The notes under the pieces are model-generated. The model did no database searches and had not been told where the DNA came from. It worked only from the letters and a program-made list of their open reading frames with translations. This document shows positions 8,464 through 17,343 of a stretch of 63,755 bases of DNA, piece by piece. Location: contig NZ_JAKNQL010000032.1 in the NCBI RefSeq assembly GCF_022662375.1, positions 1 through 63,755 of the forward strand, read 5' to 3'. Within the stretch, counting starts at the first letter, position 1. The number at the start of each line of letters is the position of its first letter. The position numbers and the translations under genes are program-made. The stretch is from Pseudomonas sp. CROZ-RG-20F-R04-15 (GTDB taxonomy: Bacteria > Pseudomonadota > Gammaproteobacteria > Pseudomonadales > Pseudomonadaceae).

Positions 8464-9260
8464 TCGCTTTTGTCCTTGTTCAAGATGTTGGCGATCCAGG
8501 TCAGGACCAGCACGAAAAAGAAGTACGAAATGACCAGCGCACTGGTGAAGTGGCCGCTGCTGTTGCGCATGTTGTTCAGGTAAACCTGCAGGGTTTCGTA
8601 GCGTGTGCCGACCAGAATGTTGGCAAAGACGAACTCACCGAAGAGGAACGAGAACGACAGCAGCAACGCGACCATCAGGCCTTTGCGCAGGTTGGGTAGC
8701 ACCACCAGGAACGCCGCCTGAAAGGTGCTGGCGCCGAGCAGTTGCGCCGCGTCCATCAGGTCACGCAGGTTGATCGCTTGCAGGTTGTTGGTGATCGCCC
8801 GGTACATGAACGGCAGCGCTACGGTGAAGTAGCAACCGATCAGGATCCACGGCGTGCCGACCATCGCCATCGGCCCGGAGCCGTAGAGCTGCAACAGGCC
8901 CACCGACGACACCACCGGCGGCACCGCGAAAGGCAGCAGGATCAGAATGTTCATCAGCGCATCGAGTTTCGGGAAGTGGTAATGCACGACGAACAGCAGC
9001 GGCAGGATCAGCACCACCGACAACACCAGCGCACCGACGCACACCAGCAGCGACTGGCCGAATGCATGAAGGAAACGCGGATCGCTCCACAGCTGGATGT
9101 ACCACTTGAAGGTGAAACCACTGGGCAGGATGGTCGCCGACCAACTGCTGGCGATCGAGTAGACCAGCGTGCCTGCCAGCGGCAGCAAAAGGATCGCGAA
9201 CAGCAGGTAAACCACGACGCGGTGGTAGAGGCCGGCCGGGCCGGATTCAGCGCGAGACAT
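8460..9260 (-). CDS. ABC importer permease, second subunit
   Basis: 266 residues with about six predicted membrane segments and the BPD_transp_1 (MetI-like) EAA loop region around M-D-A-A-Q-L-L-G-A-S (about 165-175), which docks to the ATPase. It overlaps the first permease by 14 bases and the ATPase gene by 4, so all are one transcription unit. It resembles PotC/PhnV-type inner-membrane components. With the other permease it should form the heterodimeric channel. Confidence 0.88.
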   Translation of the reverse strand: MSRAESGPAGLYHRVVVYLLFAILLLPLAGTLVYSIASSWSATILPSGFTFKWYIQLWSDPRFLHAFGQSLLVCVGALVLSVVLILPLLFVVHYHFPKLDALMNILILLPFAVPPVVSSVGLLQLYGSGPMAMVGTPWILIGCYFTVALPFMYRAITNNLQAINLRDLMDAAQLLGASTFQAAFLVVLPNLRKGLMVALLLSFSFLFGEFVFANILVGTRYETLQVYLNNMRNSSGHFTSALVISYFFFVLVLTWIANILNKDKSE

Positions 9261-10110
9261 GGTAGCTCCTCTTCAACAGCAGTTGATGCACGACGGTGAC
9301 GATGGTCATCAGTGCCACCAACACTACGGCCAAAGCGCTGGCCAGATTCGGATCGAGGGAAATATCGCCGGAGACCATTGCTGCGATACGGATCGGCAGG
9401 ACGTTGAAGTTGCCGGTAGTCAGGGCGTAAACCGTGGCGTAGGCGCCGAGGGCGTTGGCCAGCAGGATCACGAACGTACCGAGCAACGCCGGGGTCAGTA
9501 CTGGCAAACCGATGTACCGCCAGAACTGCCAGCCATTGGCCCCGAGCAGTGCGGCGGACTCGCGCCAGTCTTCACGCAAGGCGTCGAAAGCCGGATAAAG
9601 CAGCAACACGCCGAGGGGAATCTGGAAGTAGGTGTAGAGAATGATCAACCCGGTTTTCGAGTACAGGTTGAAGTCCTGAATGATCCCCGACTGCTTCAAC
9701 ATGATGGTGATGCTGCCGTTGAACCCGAGCAGGATGATGAACGCGAACGCCAAAGGCACACCGGCAAAGTTGCTGGTCATGTTGGCGAAGGCGTTCACAA
9801 AGTTGCGCAGTTTCGAGTCAACCCGGCGTAGCGAATACGCGCCGAGTACGGCGATGATGATGCCGAACACGCTCGACCAGAAACTGATTTCGAGGCTGTA
9901 CTGGATGGCCTGTAAATAGAATTTCGAGCTGAAGATCTTGGTGAAGTTTTCGATGCCCCAACCGAACTCTTCCGATTGCAGGCTGTTGATCATCACCCAG
10001 ACCAGCGGGGCGATTTCGAAGACGATAAAGAACAGTGCGAAGGGCACCAGGCACAACGCCGCCAGCCATTTGCCGCGAGTCATGGAATTCACTTGAGCAG
10101 CTCCCGGCAC
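9247..10110 (-). CDS. ABC importer permease, first subunit
   Basis: 287 residues, about six membrane helices beginning with L-A-A-L-C-L-V-P-F-A-L-F-F-I (about 14-30). The EAA-type cytoplasmic loop is near E-S-A-A-L-L-G-A-N-G (about 184-193). It resembles PotB/PhnU permeases. Its start overlaps the end of the upstream alkaline-phosphatase-fold gene by 22 bases, tying that enzyme to the transport operon. An internal ATG at residue 10 (M-T-R-G-K-W) would almost remove the overlap and is an alternative start. Confidence 0.87.
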   Translation of the reverse strand: MPGAAQVNSMTRGKWLAALCLVPFALFFIVFEIAPLVWVMINSLQSEEFGWGIENFTKIFSSKFYLQAIQYSLEISFWSSVFGIIIAVLGAYSLRRVDSKLRNFVNAFANMTSNFAGVPLAFAFIILLGFNGSITIMLKQSGIIQDFNLYSKTGLIILYTYFQIPLGVLLLYPAFDALREDWRESAALLGANGWQFWRYIGLPVLTPALLGTFVILLANALGAYATVYALTTGNFNVLPIRIAAMVSGDISLDPNLASALAVVLVALMTIVTVVHQLLLKRSYHVSR

Positions 10111-10895
10111 ACAGGTTTGTCGTGGGGCGCACCGAGCAGTTCGCAGACGGTGCCGCAGATTTCCGTCTGCTTCGGTGCGGCATCAGCGTTGAGGCTGAAC
10201 GCATCACCGAGGACAAACAGCGGCACCTGGCGTTCTTCCGGCAACAGGCCGTTGTGCGAGCGGTCATTGTTCATGCCGTGGTCGGCGGTCACCAATACCT
10301 GATAACCAGCGTCGAGCCAGCTCTGCAGGTAGTCGGCGAGGATGATGTCGGCGAAGCGCGCGCTGTTGCGGTATTGCGAAGAGTCGAGGCCGTGCTTGTG
10401 TCCGGCGTCGTCGATGTTCATCGGGTGGATCAGCAGGAAGTTCGGATCGTGGCGCAGACGCAGGTTTTCGGCGTCGGCGAACAGGTGCGAATCCGGGTAG
10501 TGATCGCTCCAGTAGAAATGCCCGTGCTGGATCGGCAGCGACAGATTGTCGGTGTGGCGGTCGCGTGCCGCCACGAACGGCGAATGGTTATACAGCTCGC
10601 TGACCCAGTGATACGCCGCCGCTGCGGTTTTCAAACCGGCGTCGCGGGCATAGTGATAAATGCTGCGCTGATTGGACAGGCGCGAAACGTTGTTGTGGAC
10701 GATGCCGCTGTCGATCGGCGGCACGCCGGTGAGGATGCATTCATAAAGCGGTCGGGACAGGGCCGGCAGCTCGCACTCCAACTGGTAGAGCGCGGCGCGT
10801 CCTGCGCCAACATAAGCCTGCAGATGCCCCATGGCGTGACGCGCGACCTCGTAGTTGAGGCCGTCGAGCACGACAAGGATGACGTTGTGCTTCAT
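10089..10895 (-). CDS. Alkaline-phosphatase-superfamily phosphodiesterase/hydrolase
   Basis: 268 residues with no signal peptide, so cytosolic. Metal ligands of the NPP/phosphonoacetate-hydrolase type are visible: V-L-D-G-L-N near residue 10, D-D-A-G-H-K-H-G (about 182-189) and T-A-D-H-G-M-N (about 218-224). The expected nucleophile is Ser47 in P-A-L-S-R-P followed by the L-T-G-V motif. Such enzymes cleave phosphate mono- or diesters or C-P bonds using two zinc ions. It lies between the solute-binding protein and the permeases, so the transported compound is probably a phosphoester or phosphonate that this enzyme hydrolyses after uptake. Substrate unknown. Confidence 0.82.
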   Translation of the reverse strand: MKHNVILVVLDGLNYEVARHAMGHLQAYVGAGRAALYQLECELPALSRPLYECILTGVPPIDSGIVHNNVSRLSNQRSIYHYARDAGLKTAAAAYHWVSELYNHSPFVAARDRHTDNLSLPIQHGHFYWSDHYPDSHLFADAENLRLRHDPNFLLIHPMNIDDAGHKHGLDSSQYRNSARFADIILADYLQSWLDAGYQVLVTADHGMNNDRSHNGLLPEERQVPLFVLGDAFSLNADAAPKQTEICGTVCELLGAPHDKPVCRELLK

Positions 10896-10946
10896 AGGGG
10901 CAAAAACTCCGCGAAACAGGAAATTTCAGATTCAGCCGAGATCCCC

Positions 10947-11036
10947 TGTGGGAGCGAGCCTGCTCGCGAATGCGGCAGATCATTCAACATTGATGTCGAC
11001 TGACACGACGCCTTCGCGAGCAGGCTCGCTCCCACA
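10947..11036. repeat. REP inverted pair (REPIN-like)
   Basis: Two copies of the TGTGGGAGCGAGCCTGCTCG type face each other around a short spacer, so the whole unit can fold into one long hairpin. It lies inside the transport operon between the binding-protein gene and the hydrolase gene, where it may stabilise upstream mRNA. Confidence 0.92.
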
Positions 11037-11076
11037 TTTGGATCTTCAACAGATCACGCAGTAGTGATCAGCCGGT

Positions 11077-12144
11077 TTATTTCATCTCTACGATGACTTC
11101 TTCGTTCCACTGCTGTGGCAGGGCCTTGGAAGTCTTTTCCCACGCATCGGCGTCTTTGATCGGGGTGACCTTTTTGTACTGCTCGTTCGGCAGCAGCTTG
11201 GCCTTCACGTCTTCCGGCAGTTGCAGGTGCTCGGCGCGGATCGGACGGGCGTTGCCACGAGCGAGGTTGGTCTGGCCGGCGTCGCTGAAGATGTATTCGC
11301 GGGTCAGCTTGGCGGCGTTCGGGTTTTTCGCGTATTTGTTGATGATCGTGGTGTAACCGGAAATCACCGAACCGTCGGACGGGATCAGCACCACGTAGTC
11401 ATCCGGGTTGGCCATCTTGGCTTTGTAGCTGAGGCCGTTGAAGTCCCAGACCACACCGACTTCGATCTCGCCTTTTTCCATGGTGGCGATGGTCGGGTTG
11501 GCCATCGACAGGCGACCTTGCTTGGCGATGTCGGCGAACAGCAGCAGCGCCGGCTTGATGTTTTTCTCGTCGCCACCGTTGGCCAGTGCCGCCGCGAGTA
11601 CACCGTTGGCGGCTTGTGCAGCGGTGCTCACGTCACCGATGGATACCTTGTATTTGCCGCCCTTGAGGTCAGCCCATTTGGTCGGTACTTCGGAACCGTG
11701 CAGCAGCTTTTTGTTGACGATGAAGGCGATGGTGCCGGTGTAGGCCAGTGCCCAGTTGCCGTCCTTGTCCTTGGCCCAGTCCGGGACTTGATCCCAGGTG
11801 CTTGGTTTGTACGGCTGCACCACGCCTTGCTTGACCGCGATCGGGCCGAAAGCGGCGCCGACGTCGCCGATGTCAGCGGTGGCGTTGTCTTTTTCTGCAG
11901 CGAACTTGGCGATTTCCTGGGCCGAGCTCATGTCGGTGTCGATGTGCTTGAGGCCGTAGGTTTTGGCCAGGTCTTCCCAAGTGCCTTTCCAGTTGGCCCA
12001 GTCATCGGGCATGCCGACGCTGTTGACGGCGCCTTCCGCTTTCGCAGCGGCTTCGAGGGTTTTCAGATCGGTGCCGGCCGCCATGGCGGAGGTGCACATT
12101 GCAATGGTCGAGCCTAACAGTGTTGCCAGGAAAAGCTGTTTCAT
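11077..12144 (-). CDS. ABC importer periplasmic solute-binding protein
   Basis: 355 residues with a signal peptide (M-K-Q-L-F-L-A-T-L-L-G then cleavage near A-M-A-A, residue 22). The mature part is a type II binding protein of the SBP_1/SBP_6 class, like Fe(III), thiamine or 2-aminoethylphosphonate binders, with the conserved A-D-I-G-D-V-G, A-Y-T-G-T-I-A-F and V-V-W-D-F-N segments lining the cleft. It is the first gene of the minus-strand operon and lies divergent to a GntR regulator. The neighbouring phosphatase-type enzymes suggest a phosphorylated ligand rather than iron. Confidence 0.88.
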   Translation of the reverse strand: MKQLFLATLLGSTIAMCTSAMAAGTDLKTLEAAAKAEGAVNSVGMPDDWANWKGTWEDLAKTYGLKHIDTDMSSAQEIAKFAAEKDNATADIGDVGAAFGPIAVKQGVVQPYKPSTWDQVPDWAKDKDGNWALAYTGTIAFIVNKKLLHGSEVPTKWADLKGGKYKVSIGDVSTAAQAANGVLAAALANGGDEKNIKPALLLFADIAKQGRLSMANPTIATMEKGEIEVGVVWDFNGLSYKAKMANPDDYVVLIPSDGSVISGYTTIINKYAKNPNAAKLTREYIFSDAGQTNLARGNARPIRAEHLQLPEDVKAKLLPNEQYKKVTPIKDADAWEKTSKALPQQWNEEVIVEMK

Positions 12145-12190
12145 TCCGAAGCTCCTTGGTCGTGTTCAACGCTGCGATTGCGGTGTGTGT

Positions 12191-12202
12191 TGGTCTAGGT
12201 CA
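12191..12202. promoter_or_regulatory. Putative GntR operator upstream of binding protein
   Basis: TGGTCTAGGTCA lies 47 bases upstream of the binding-protein ATG. The left arm and TCTAG core match the second site at 12469-12480. The shape TGGTNTAGNCCA is that of HutC/PhnF-type GntR operators. Confidence 0.6.
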
Positions 12203-12468
12203 GCAATACCTGAGCCAATTTAAGCGGGCTGGATGACACTTTGATGTCGGCAGCCCTGCGGGAGGCCGTTTATTTGCCCGGTATCGGCGGCTGCCAAGTA
12301 AGCGTAGACCATGCTCAAAGCCCCGCAGGGCAGGGAATTGGCCGATGTATTGCAAGTCATGAAGACGACCGTTCGGTAGTTTTGTCATCTCTCGGTCATC
12401 TGCACTGCCTAGGCTTGCAACATCAGAAAACGGCTTGATCGCCGTGCGGTTTTGCCCCGAAACAGTGC

Positions 12469-12480
12469 TGGTCTAGTCCA
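12469..12480. promoter_or_regulatory. Putative GntR operator upstream of the regulator gene
   Basis: TGGTCTAGTCCA is a near-perfect inverted repeat ending 14 bases before the regulator's ATG. Its position suggests autoregulation and co-regulation with the divergent transport operon. Confidence 0.65.
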
Positions 12481-12494
12481 GATAGGTAACGTTG

Positions 12495-13208
12495 ATGCGC
12501 GATGAGGCAACAAAAGCGGTGACAGCGATTGGCCAGGTGTTGCAAGAGCAACTCGACCACGGCTTGTTGGCGGCGGGCAGCAAGTTGCCGGCCGAGCGCA
12601 AGCTCAGTGAGCTGTTCGGCACGACGCGGATTACCGTGCGTGAGGCGTTGTTGCAGTTGGAGGCGCAGGGACAGATTTATCGCGAGGAACGGCGCGGCTG
12701 GTTCGTGTCGCCGCCGCGTCTGGCGTACAACTTGATGCAACGCAGTCACTTTCACGCGATGGTCAGTGCGCAGGGGCGGGTGCCGTCGACCGAGGTGATT
12801 TCGGCGCGTTTGCAGCCGGCTTCTGCGGCGGTGTGTGCCTGGTTGCAACTGCCGGCGTTGTCGAGTGTGATTCAGATTTGTCGGTCGCGGCGCATTGATG
12901 GGCGGTTGGTGTTGTATGTGGAGCACTATTTGAATCCGCAGTTTTTTCCGGGGATTCTTGAGTTTGATTTGAATCAGTCGATTACCGAGTTGTATGCGCG
13001 GCATTACGATTTGCACTATGGGCGGGTGCGGTTTGAGATTGTGCCTACGTCACTGTCGGTGGATGCGGCGGCGGCTTTGCGGGTGTCGGTGGGGAGCCCG
13101 GGGTTGCGGATTGCTCGGGTTAATTATGATCAGCATGAACGGTTGATTGATTGTGATCTGGAGTTTTGGCGGCATGATGCGATTCACGTCGGGGTTGATG
13201 TGGTTTGA
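12495..13208 (+). CDS. GntR/HutC-family regulator with UTRA domain
   Basis: About 237 residues from ATG 12495, preferred over the TTG at 12492 because AGGTAA at 12484-12489 is then better spaced. The N-terminal winged helix (about 5-70) has L-P-A-E-R-K-L-S-E-L-F-G-T-T-R-I-T-V-R-E, a textbook GntR recognition helix. The C-terminal half is a UTRA ligand-binding domain (about 90-235), as in PhnF, PhnR and HutC. The gene is divergent from the ABC operon, and two TGGTCTAG sites lie in the intergenic region. It most likely represses uptake genes until the ligand, perhaps a phosphonate or phosphoester, is present. Confidence 0.9.
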   Translation: MRDEATKAVTAIGQVLQEQLDHGLLAAGSKLPAERKLSELFGTTRITVREALLQLEAQGQIYREERRGWFVSPPRLAYNLMQRSHFHAMVSAQGRVPSTEVISARLQPASAAVCAWLQLPALSSVIQICRSRRIDGRLVLYVEHYLNPQFFPGILEFDLNQSITELYARHYDLHYGRVRFEIVPTSLSVDAAAALRVSVGSPGLRIARVNYDQHERLIDCDLEFWRHDAIHVGVDVV

Positions 13209-13664
13209 TTGTTTTGGGGGTATATCCGTTGCTTCGGGTGCTGCTGATCAGGGTTCCGCCCTTACGGCGGGTCACTTTTTCCAGACGCCGAAAAAGTAAC
13301 CAAAAAGGCTTGCTCCTGCGTGCGGCCCGCTCGCTGGGGCTCGGGGTTCCTTCGCTGCGGGATCGATCCGGGCGCAACGCCTACGGTTTGCTTCGCTGCA
13401 CCTCCTCTCGCTGTGTTTGGCTTCGCCAAACGGTCGCTGCGCTCTCACCCCCGGATCAATCCCTCCACTCAGCCTTCCGACGTCGCCCGTGGATCAAGAT
13501 CAAAAGCGGTACTCGAGCTAACGCTCATTGTGTTGAGTGGGGCGGCTTTGCCGCATGGGGTGTTCGCAAATTAAAACTGTGGGCGCTGCGGTACGACGGT
13601 TCGACCTGCCAGCGATGGCGGCCTGACAGCCGACCAATTTCTGGCAGCCTGCACACGGTCCAAT
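13209..13664. repeat. Long dispersed Pseudomonas intergenic element, no gene
   Basis: About 450 bases without a credible gene. The segment 13250-13500, with the inverted pair ACTTTTTCCAGACGCC / GGCGTCTGGAAAAAGT-like arms at 13268-13300 (self-complementary GTCACTTTTTC..GAAAAAGTAAC), is a sequence I recognise as recurring between genes of fluorescent pseudomonads. Open frames here (for example 13320-13574) look compositional and lack ribosome binding sites. Confidence 0.6.
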
Positions 13665-13700
13665 TGTGGGAGCGAGCCTGCTCGCGAAAGCGCTCCCACA
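13665..13700. repeat. REP element, compact form
   Basis: TGTGGGAGCG and CGCTCCCACA arms directly flank one GAGCCTGCTCGCGAA core, so this looks like a REP pair shortened by an internal deletion. It lies just past the M20 amidohydrolase stop. Confidence 0.88.
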
Positions 13701-13712
13701 GTCACCTCAACC

Positions 13713-15047
13713 CTACTCGCCAGCCCCCGCATTCGCATACAAATAATCAGTCGCCAACGAGGCCAATGTCCTCACGCCCACCACCAGCGCCGACTCATCG
13801 ACAAAGAACCCGGGATTGTGATTCGGCGCTGCCTTGCTCATGTCCTGGTCCCTCGGGGTTACGCCGAGAAAGACAAACAATCCCGGTACTTCCTTGGCAT
13901 AGAACGAGAAGTCTTCCGCGCCGCCCACCAGCGGTGCATTCACCACATCGTCCTTGGCCGCCCACTTCAACGTCGGCAGCATTTTTTCCGTCAGTGCCGG
14001 GTTGTTGATGGTCGGGTCGTATTTTTCGATGATGGTCACGTCTGCTTTTGCGCCGCCGCTTTCGGCGATTTTTTCCACGGTCTGGCGTACGTCGGCATGC
14101 AGTTTCTGGCGGATGCCGTAGTCGTAGGAGCGGATCGTGCCGGTCATGTCCACGGATTCGGGAATGATGTTGTAGCGCGTGCCGCCGTTGATGGTGCCGA
14201 TGCTGACCACTGACGGGTACGAGGAGATATCGGTGCGGCGGCTGACTACAGTTTGCAGGCCGACGATGGTTTGCGCGCCGACGGTGATCGGGTCGATGCC
14301 GTCCCATGGGCGGCCGGCGTGGGTTTGTTTGCCGAGGATTTTGATGCGCAGGTCGTCGGAGCTGGCGAGGGTGGCGCCTGGGCGGTAGGCGATCTGGCCG
14401 GCGGGGACGCCGGCCCAGACGTGCAGGCCGAAGACCGCATCGGGTTTCGGTGATTTCATCACGCCTTCCTCAATCATCATTTTCGCGCCCCAGGTGTTTT
14501 TGCCGTCGGGGATGAAGTCGCTTGGGCCTTCTTCGGCGGGCTGGAAGTAGAACACCACTGTGCCGGGCAATGTGTCGCGCATGCCCGTGAGAATTTTCGC
14601 CGTGCTCAGCAGGATGGCGGTGTGCGCATCGTGGCCGCAGGCGTGCATGACGTCGACTTCTTTGTCGAGATAGGTGCCTTTGGCTTTTGAGGCGAACGGC
14701 AGGTCGGAAACTTCCTTGACCGGCAGCGCGTCCATGTCGGCGCGCAGGGCCACGGTCGGGCCGGGCAGGGTGCCTTTGAGGACGGCAACCACGCCGGTAC
14801 GGGCGACGCCGGTTTTGACGTCCAGGCCCATGGCTTTGAGTTGTTTGGCGACCAGCTCTGCGGTGCGTTTTTCCGTGTTGCCGAGTTCCGGATGGGCGTG
14901 GATATCGCGGCGGGTTTCGAGCAGTTCGGGCTCGAGCTTTTGCGCTTGTTCGGCGATTTGCGTGCGGGTGCTTTCCAGCGTGGCGGCGCCGGCGTGGCTG
15001 GCGAAAAGGCCGAGTAGAACGGCTTGGGCAATGCGCGTCAGTTGCAT
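13713..15047 (-). CDS. Periplasmic M20D amidohydrolase
   Basis: 444 residues with a signal peptide (M-Q-L-T-R-I-A-Q-A-V-L-L-G-L-F-A-S-H-A-G-A-A). Family features are H-A-C-G-H-D-A-H-T (metal-binding Cys and His), A-L-R-A-D-M-D-A-L-P, P-A-E-E-G (catalytic glutamate pair) and the lid dimerisation domain in the middle. M20D enzymes cleave amide bonds of N-acyl amino acids, such as hippurate or indole-acetyl conjugates. The export signal is common in Pseudomonas members. The exact substrate cannot be read. It is followed downstream by a REP element and preceded by the MscS-type channel gene, both on the minus strand. Confidence 0.9.
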   Translation of the reverse strand: MQLTRIAQAVLLGLFASHAGAATLESTRTQIAEQAQKLEPELLETRRDIHAHPELGNTEKRTAELVAKQLKAMGLDVKTGVARTGVVAVLKGTLPGPTVALRADMDALPVKEVSDLPFASKAKGTYLDKEVDVMHACGHDAHTAILLSTAKILTGMRDTLPGTVVFYFQPAEEGPSDFIPDGKNTWGAKMMIEEGVMKSPKPDAVFGLHVWAGVPAGQIAYRPGATLASSDDLRIKILGKQTHAGRPWDGIDPITVGAQTIVGLQTVVSRRTDISSYPSVVSIGTINGGTRYNIIPESVDMTGTIRSYDYGIRQKLHADVRQTVEKIAESGGAKADVTIIEKYDPTINNPALTEKMLPTLKWAAKDDVVNAPLVGGAEDFSFYAKEVPGLFVFLGVTPRDQDMSKAAPNHNPGFFVDESALVVGVRTLASLATDYLYANAGAGE

Positions 15048-15112
15048 CGGGTTTCTCCTTGCTTATTGTTGTCGGGCTTCCCTGCCTGTGACTGCAACCG
15101 CGCGCCTGAGTG

Positions 15113-17266
15113 CTATTCCTTCGGCTGACCGCCACCGGCAGTGATCACTTGCACGCTCATGCGCGGGGTTGCCAGATCGAGTCCGGCTTCGTCGAGATGG
15201 CGTTTGAGCGACAGGTTGAAGGCTCGGGAAACTTCCCACTGTTTGATCGGCGCGGTCTTGAACCGGGCGCGCAGAATTGCACTGCCTGACTCGAAACTCT
15301 CGACACCCTGAATCTCCAGCGGCGACCAGATGTTGCGTCGCTGCAACGGATCGGTGCGCATCTTCTGCCCGACTTCGCGCATCAGTTTGATCGCGTCGTC
15401 GATTTCCATGTTGTACGGCACCGCCACGCGGAAGATCGCGTAACCGAACTCCCGCGAGTAGTTCTTGATGCTTTTGATTTCGCTGAACGGGATGGTGTGA
15501 ACGATGCCGTCGATGTCGCGCAGGCGCACGGTGCGGATGGTCAGGCCTTCGACGGTGCCGAGGTGGCCGCCGACATCGACGTAATCATCGATGGCCAGCG
15601 AGTCTTCGATGATGATGAACAGGCCGGTGATCAAATCCGCGACCAGCGACTGCGCACCGAAACCGATGGCCAGACCGATCACACCGGCACCGGCCAGCAG
15701 TGGCGTGACGTTCATGCCCATGTTCGCCAGCGCGACGATCAGCGCGATGATGAAGATCGCCACGAACAGCACGTTGCGGATCAGCGGCATCATCGTTTGT
15801 GCGCGGGCATTTGCCAGACCTTTGCGCGAACGCGTGAGGGCGTGGTGCACGGCGGTGTCGGCGAGGATCCAGATCAGCCAGGAAAAAATCAACGTACCGG
15901 CCAGGCTGAACAGTTTGACGCTGACGTCATGCCCTTCACCCTCGGCGAAACCGATCAGCGACTGGCCCCACACGCGCAGGCCGAGCTCGATAAAGACCAG
16001 CCAGACCATCAGGTGCGCGAGGGTGTAGAAGAAGCTTTTCAGGCGTTCGGAGTAGAGCGCGTGGCGTTTCGGCCCGCGTTGCGGTTTAAGTGAATGACGG
16101 CGCACGAGGCCGTTGATCACCATGCACAACACCAGCAATACGGTGCAGATCAGCGATTGGCGCAAGGCAGTGCTGGTGTCGCCGGCGGAAACGAACGTGG
16201 CGAACAGCGAGATGCCGACCAGCACCAGCGCCGGCACGTACCAGAAGGTGCCAAGGATTTCGATGGTGTCGCTGAGGGCGCGGCGGGTCAGGCGTCGGGA
16301 CAGCGGCTGGTTGCGGATCAGATGCGCAATCGGTCGGCGGAAACGCAGGATGAACAGACCGGTCGACAGTGCCGCGAGAACGTTGGCGATAGTCGCGGCG
16401 GTGTGGGCCAGATGCACACCCAGGCTTTCGATCAGGCGCGGATCATTCAGCGCTTCACCGAACGCGGCGAAGCTGCCGATCAGCCACAGCGGCCGGAACG
16501 CCTGATGACGCAGGATGTACAGCGCGCGATGGCGGTGCGGGCCGTCGAGCAGGGAAAACGCGATCACGCAGATCGCCGAAAAACAGGTGCCGACCACCAG
16601 CGCATAGGCCAGCACCATCGCCAGGCTTTTGCCCAGTGACGACGGCAGCGCGTAGCTCATGTAGACCGTCATTACCAAAGCGATCAGCCACGGCCCGAGC
16701 TTACGCAGCGCAAAGCGCAGCATGTCGAGGGCCTTGGGGTGTTGCGGCAACTCTTCGGTCAGGCCGAAACGCATGCGCACGCGGTGACCGAGCCAGATCA
16801 GCGCGGCGGCGAGCAGGCTCCAGACCATCAGAATCATGGCGAAACCGAAGATGATTGGCAGCCATTCGTTGGCCGGCAGCATCATCGCACTCAGTTCGTC
16901 CTTGGCCAGGTCGAACTCGTTGCCCCAGCGGTTGAGCGGGCTGTCGGCGCCGGTGAATTGTTTTTCGAAATTAGCGAGAGTGCCGCCGATCAGGCCGAGC
17001 ACGCCTTCTTCGGGGCTGGCCTGGGCTTTTTTGGTGGCGTCGCGCAGCTTTTTGAGATCGGTCAGCAACTGCGCGCGTTGCTTGTCGTTTTCCAGCGACT
17101 TGATGACTTCGTCGAGGGACTGGCCAAGCGGTTCCTGGGCTTCGGGCTGGGCTTTGTTGGTGTTGAGCAGCCCCGGCAAACCGACGGCCTGGGCAGGCGC
17201 CAGCGGCAGCAGCGTCATCAGGCAGACGAGGAACAGACTGGGCAAAGCAAAAAGACGAGCGAACAC
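15113..17266 (-). CDS. MscS-family mechanosensitive channel, large type
   Basis: About 717 residues. GTG at 17266 is preferred: a GAGG site lies 11 bases ahead and the signal peptide (V-F-A-R-L-F-A-L-P-S-L-F-L-V-C) begins at once. A longer frame opens at 17410 but would bury the signal. A periplasmic helical region (to about 120) is followed by about 10 membrane helices. The C-terminal MscS core has the pore helix L-A-G-A-G-V-I-G-L-A-I-G-F-G-A-Q (about 525-540), the D-Y-V-D-V-G-G beta domain and the alpha/beta vestibule. It is of the YbiO/KefA-like large class that releases solutes on hypo-osmotic shock. Confidence 0.9.
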   Translation of the reverse strand: MFARLFALPSLFLVCLMTLLPLAPAQAVGLPGLLNTNKAQPEAQEPLGQSLDEVIKSLENDKQRAQLLTDLKKLRDATKKAQASPEEGVLGLIGGTLANFEKQFTGADSPLNRWGNEFDLAKDELSAMMLPANEWLPIIFGFAMILMVWSLLAAALIWLGHRVRMRFGLTEELPQHPKALDMLRFALRKLGPWLIALVMTVYMSYALPSSLGKSLAMVLAYALVVGTCFSAICVIAFSLLDGPHRHRALYILRHQAFRPLWLIGSFAAFGEALNDPRLIESLGVHLAHTAATIANVLAALSTGLFILRFRRPIAHLIRNQPLSRRLTRRALSDTIEILGTFWYVPALVLVGISLFATFVSAGDTSTALRQSLICTVLLVLCMVINGLVRRHSLKPQRGPKRHALYSERLKSFFYTLAHLMVWLVFIELGLRVWGQSLIGFAEGEGHDVSVKLFSLAGTLIFSWLIWILADTAVHHALTRSRKGLANARAQTMMPLIRNVLFVAIFIIALIVALANMGMNVTPLLAGAGVIGLAIGFGAQSLVADLITGLFIIIEDSLAIDDYVDVGGHLGTVEGLTIRTVRLRDIDGIVHTIPFSEIKSIKNYSREFGYAIFRVAVPYNMEIDDAIKLMREVGQKMRTDPLQRRNIWSPLEIQGVESFESGSAILRARFKTAPIKQWEVSRAFNLSLKRHLDEAGLDLATPRMSVQVITAGGGQPKE

Positions 17267-17343
17267 TAGGCGGTCAACCTCGCAAGGGGCGGATTCGCTG
17301 GAGTGTACGAGGCCCACCAAAGCAATGCGAGCCGGGCGCGGAT

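Noticed and set aside
7474..12144. Naming the ABC cluster phnSTUV
   Set aside because: Similarity in layout only; no C-P cleavage genes such as phnW or phnX are present, so the substrate is not established.
13320..13574. Open frame of 84 codons in the 13.2-13.7 kb spacer
   Set aside because: Lies inside a dispersed repeat, no ribosome binding site, low-complexity Arg/Ser content.
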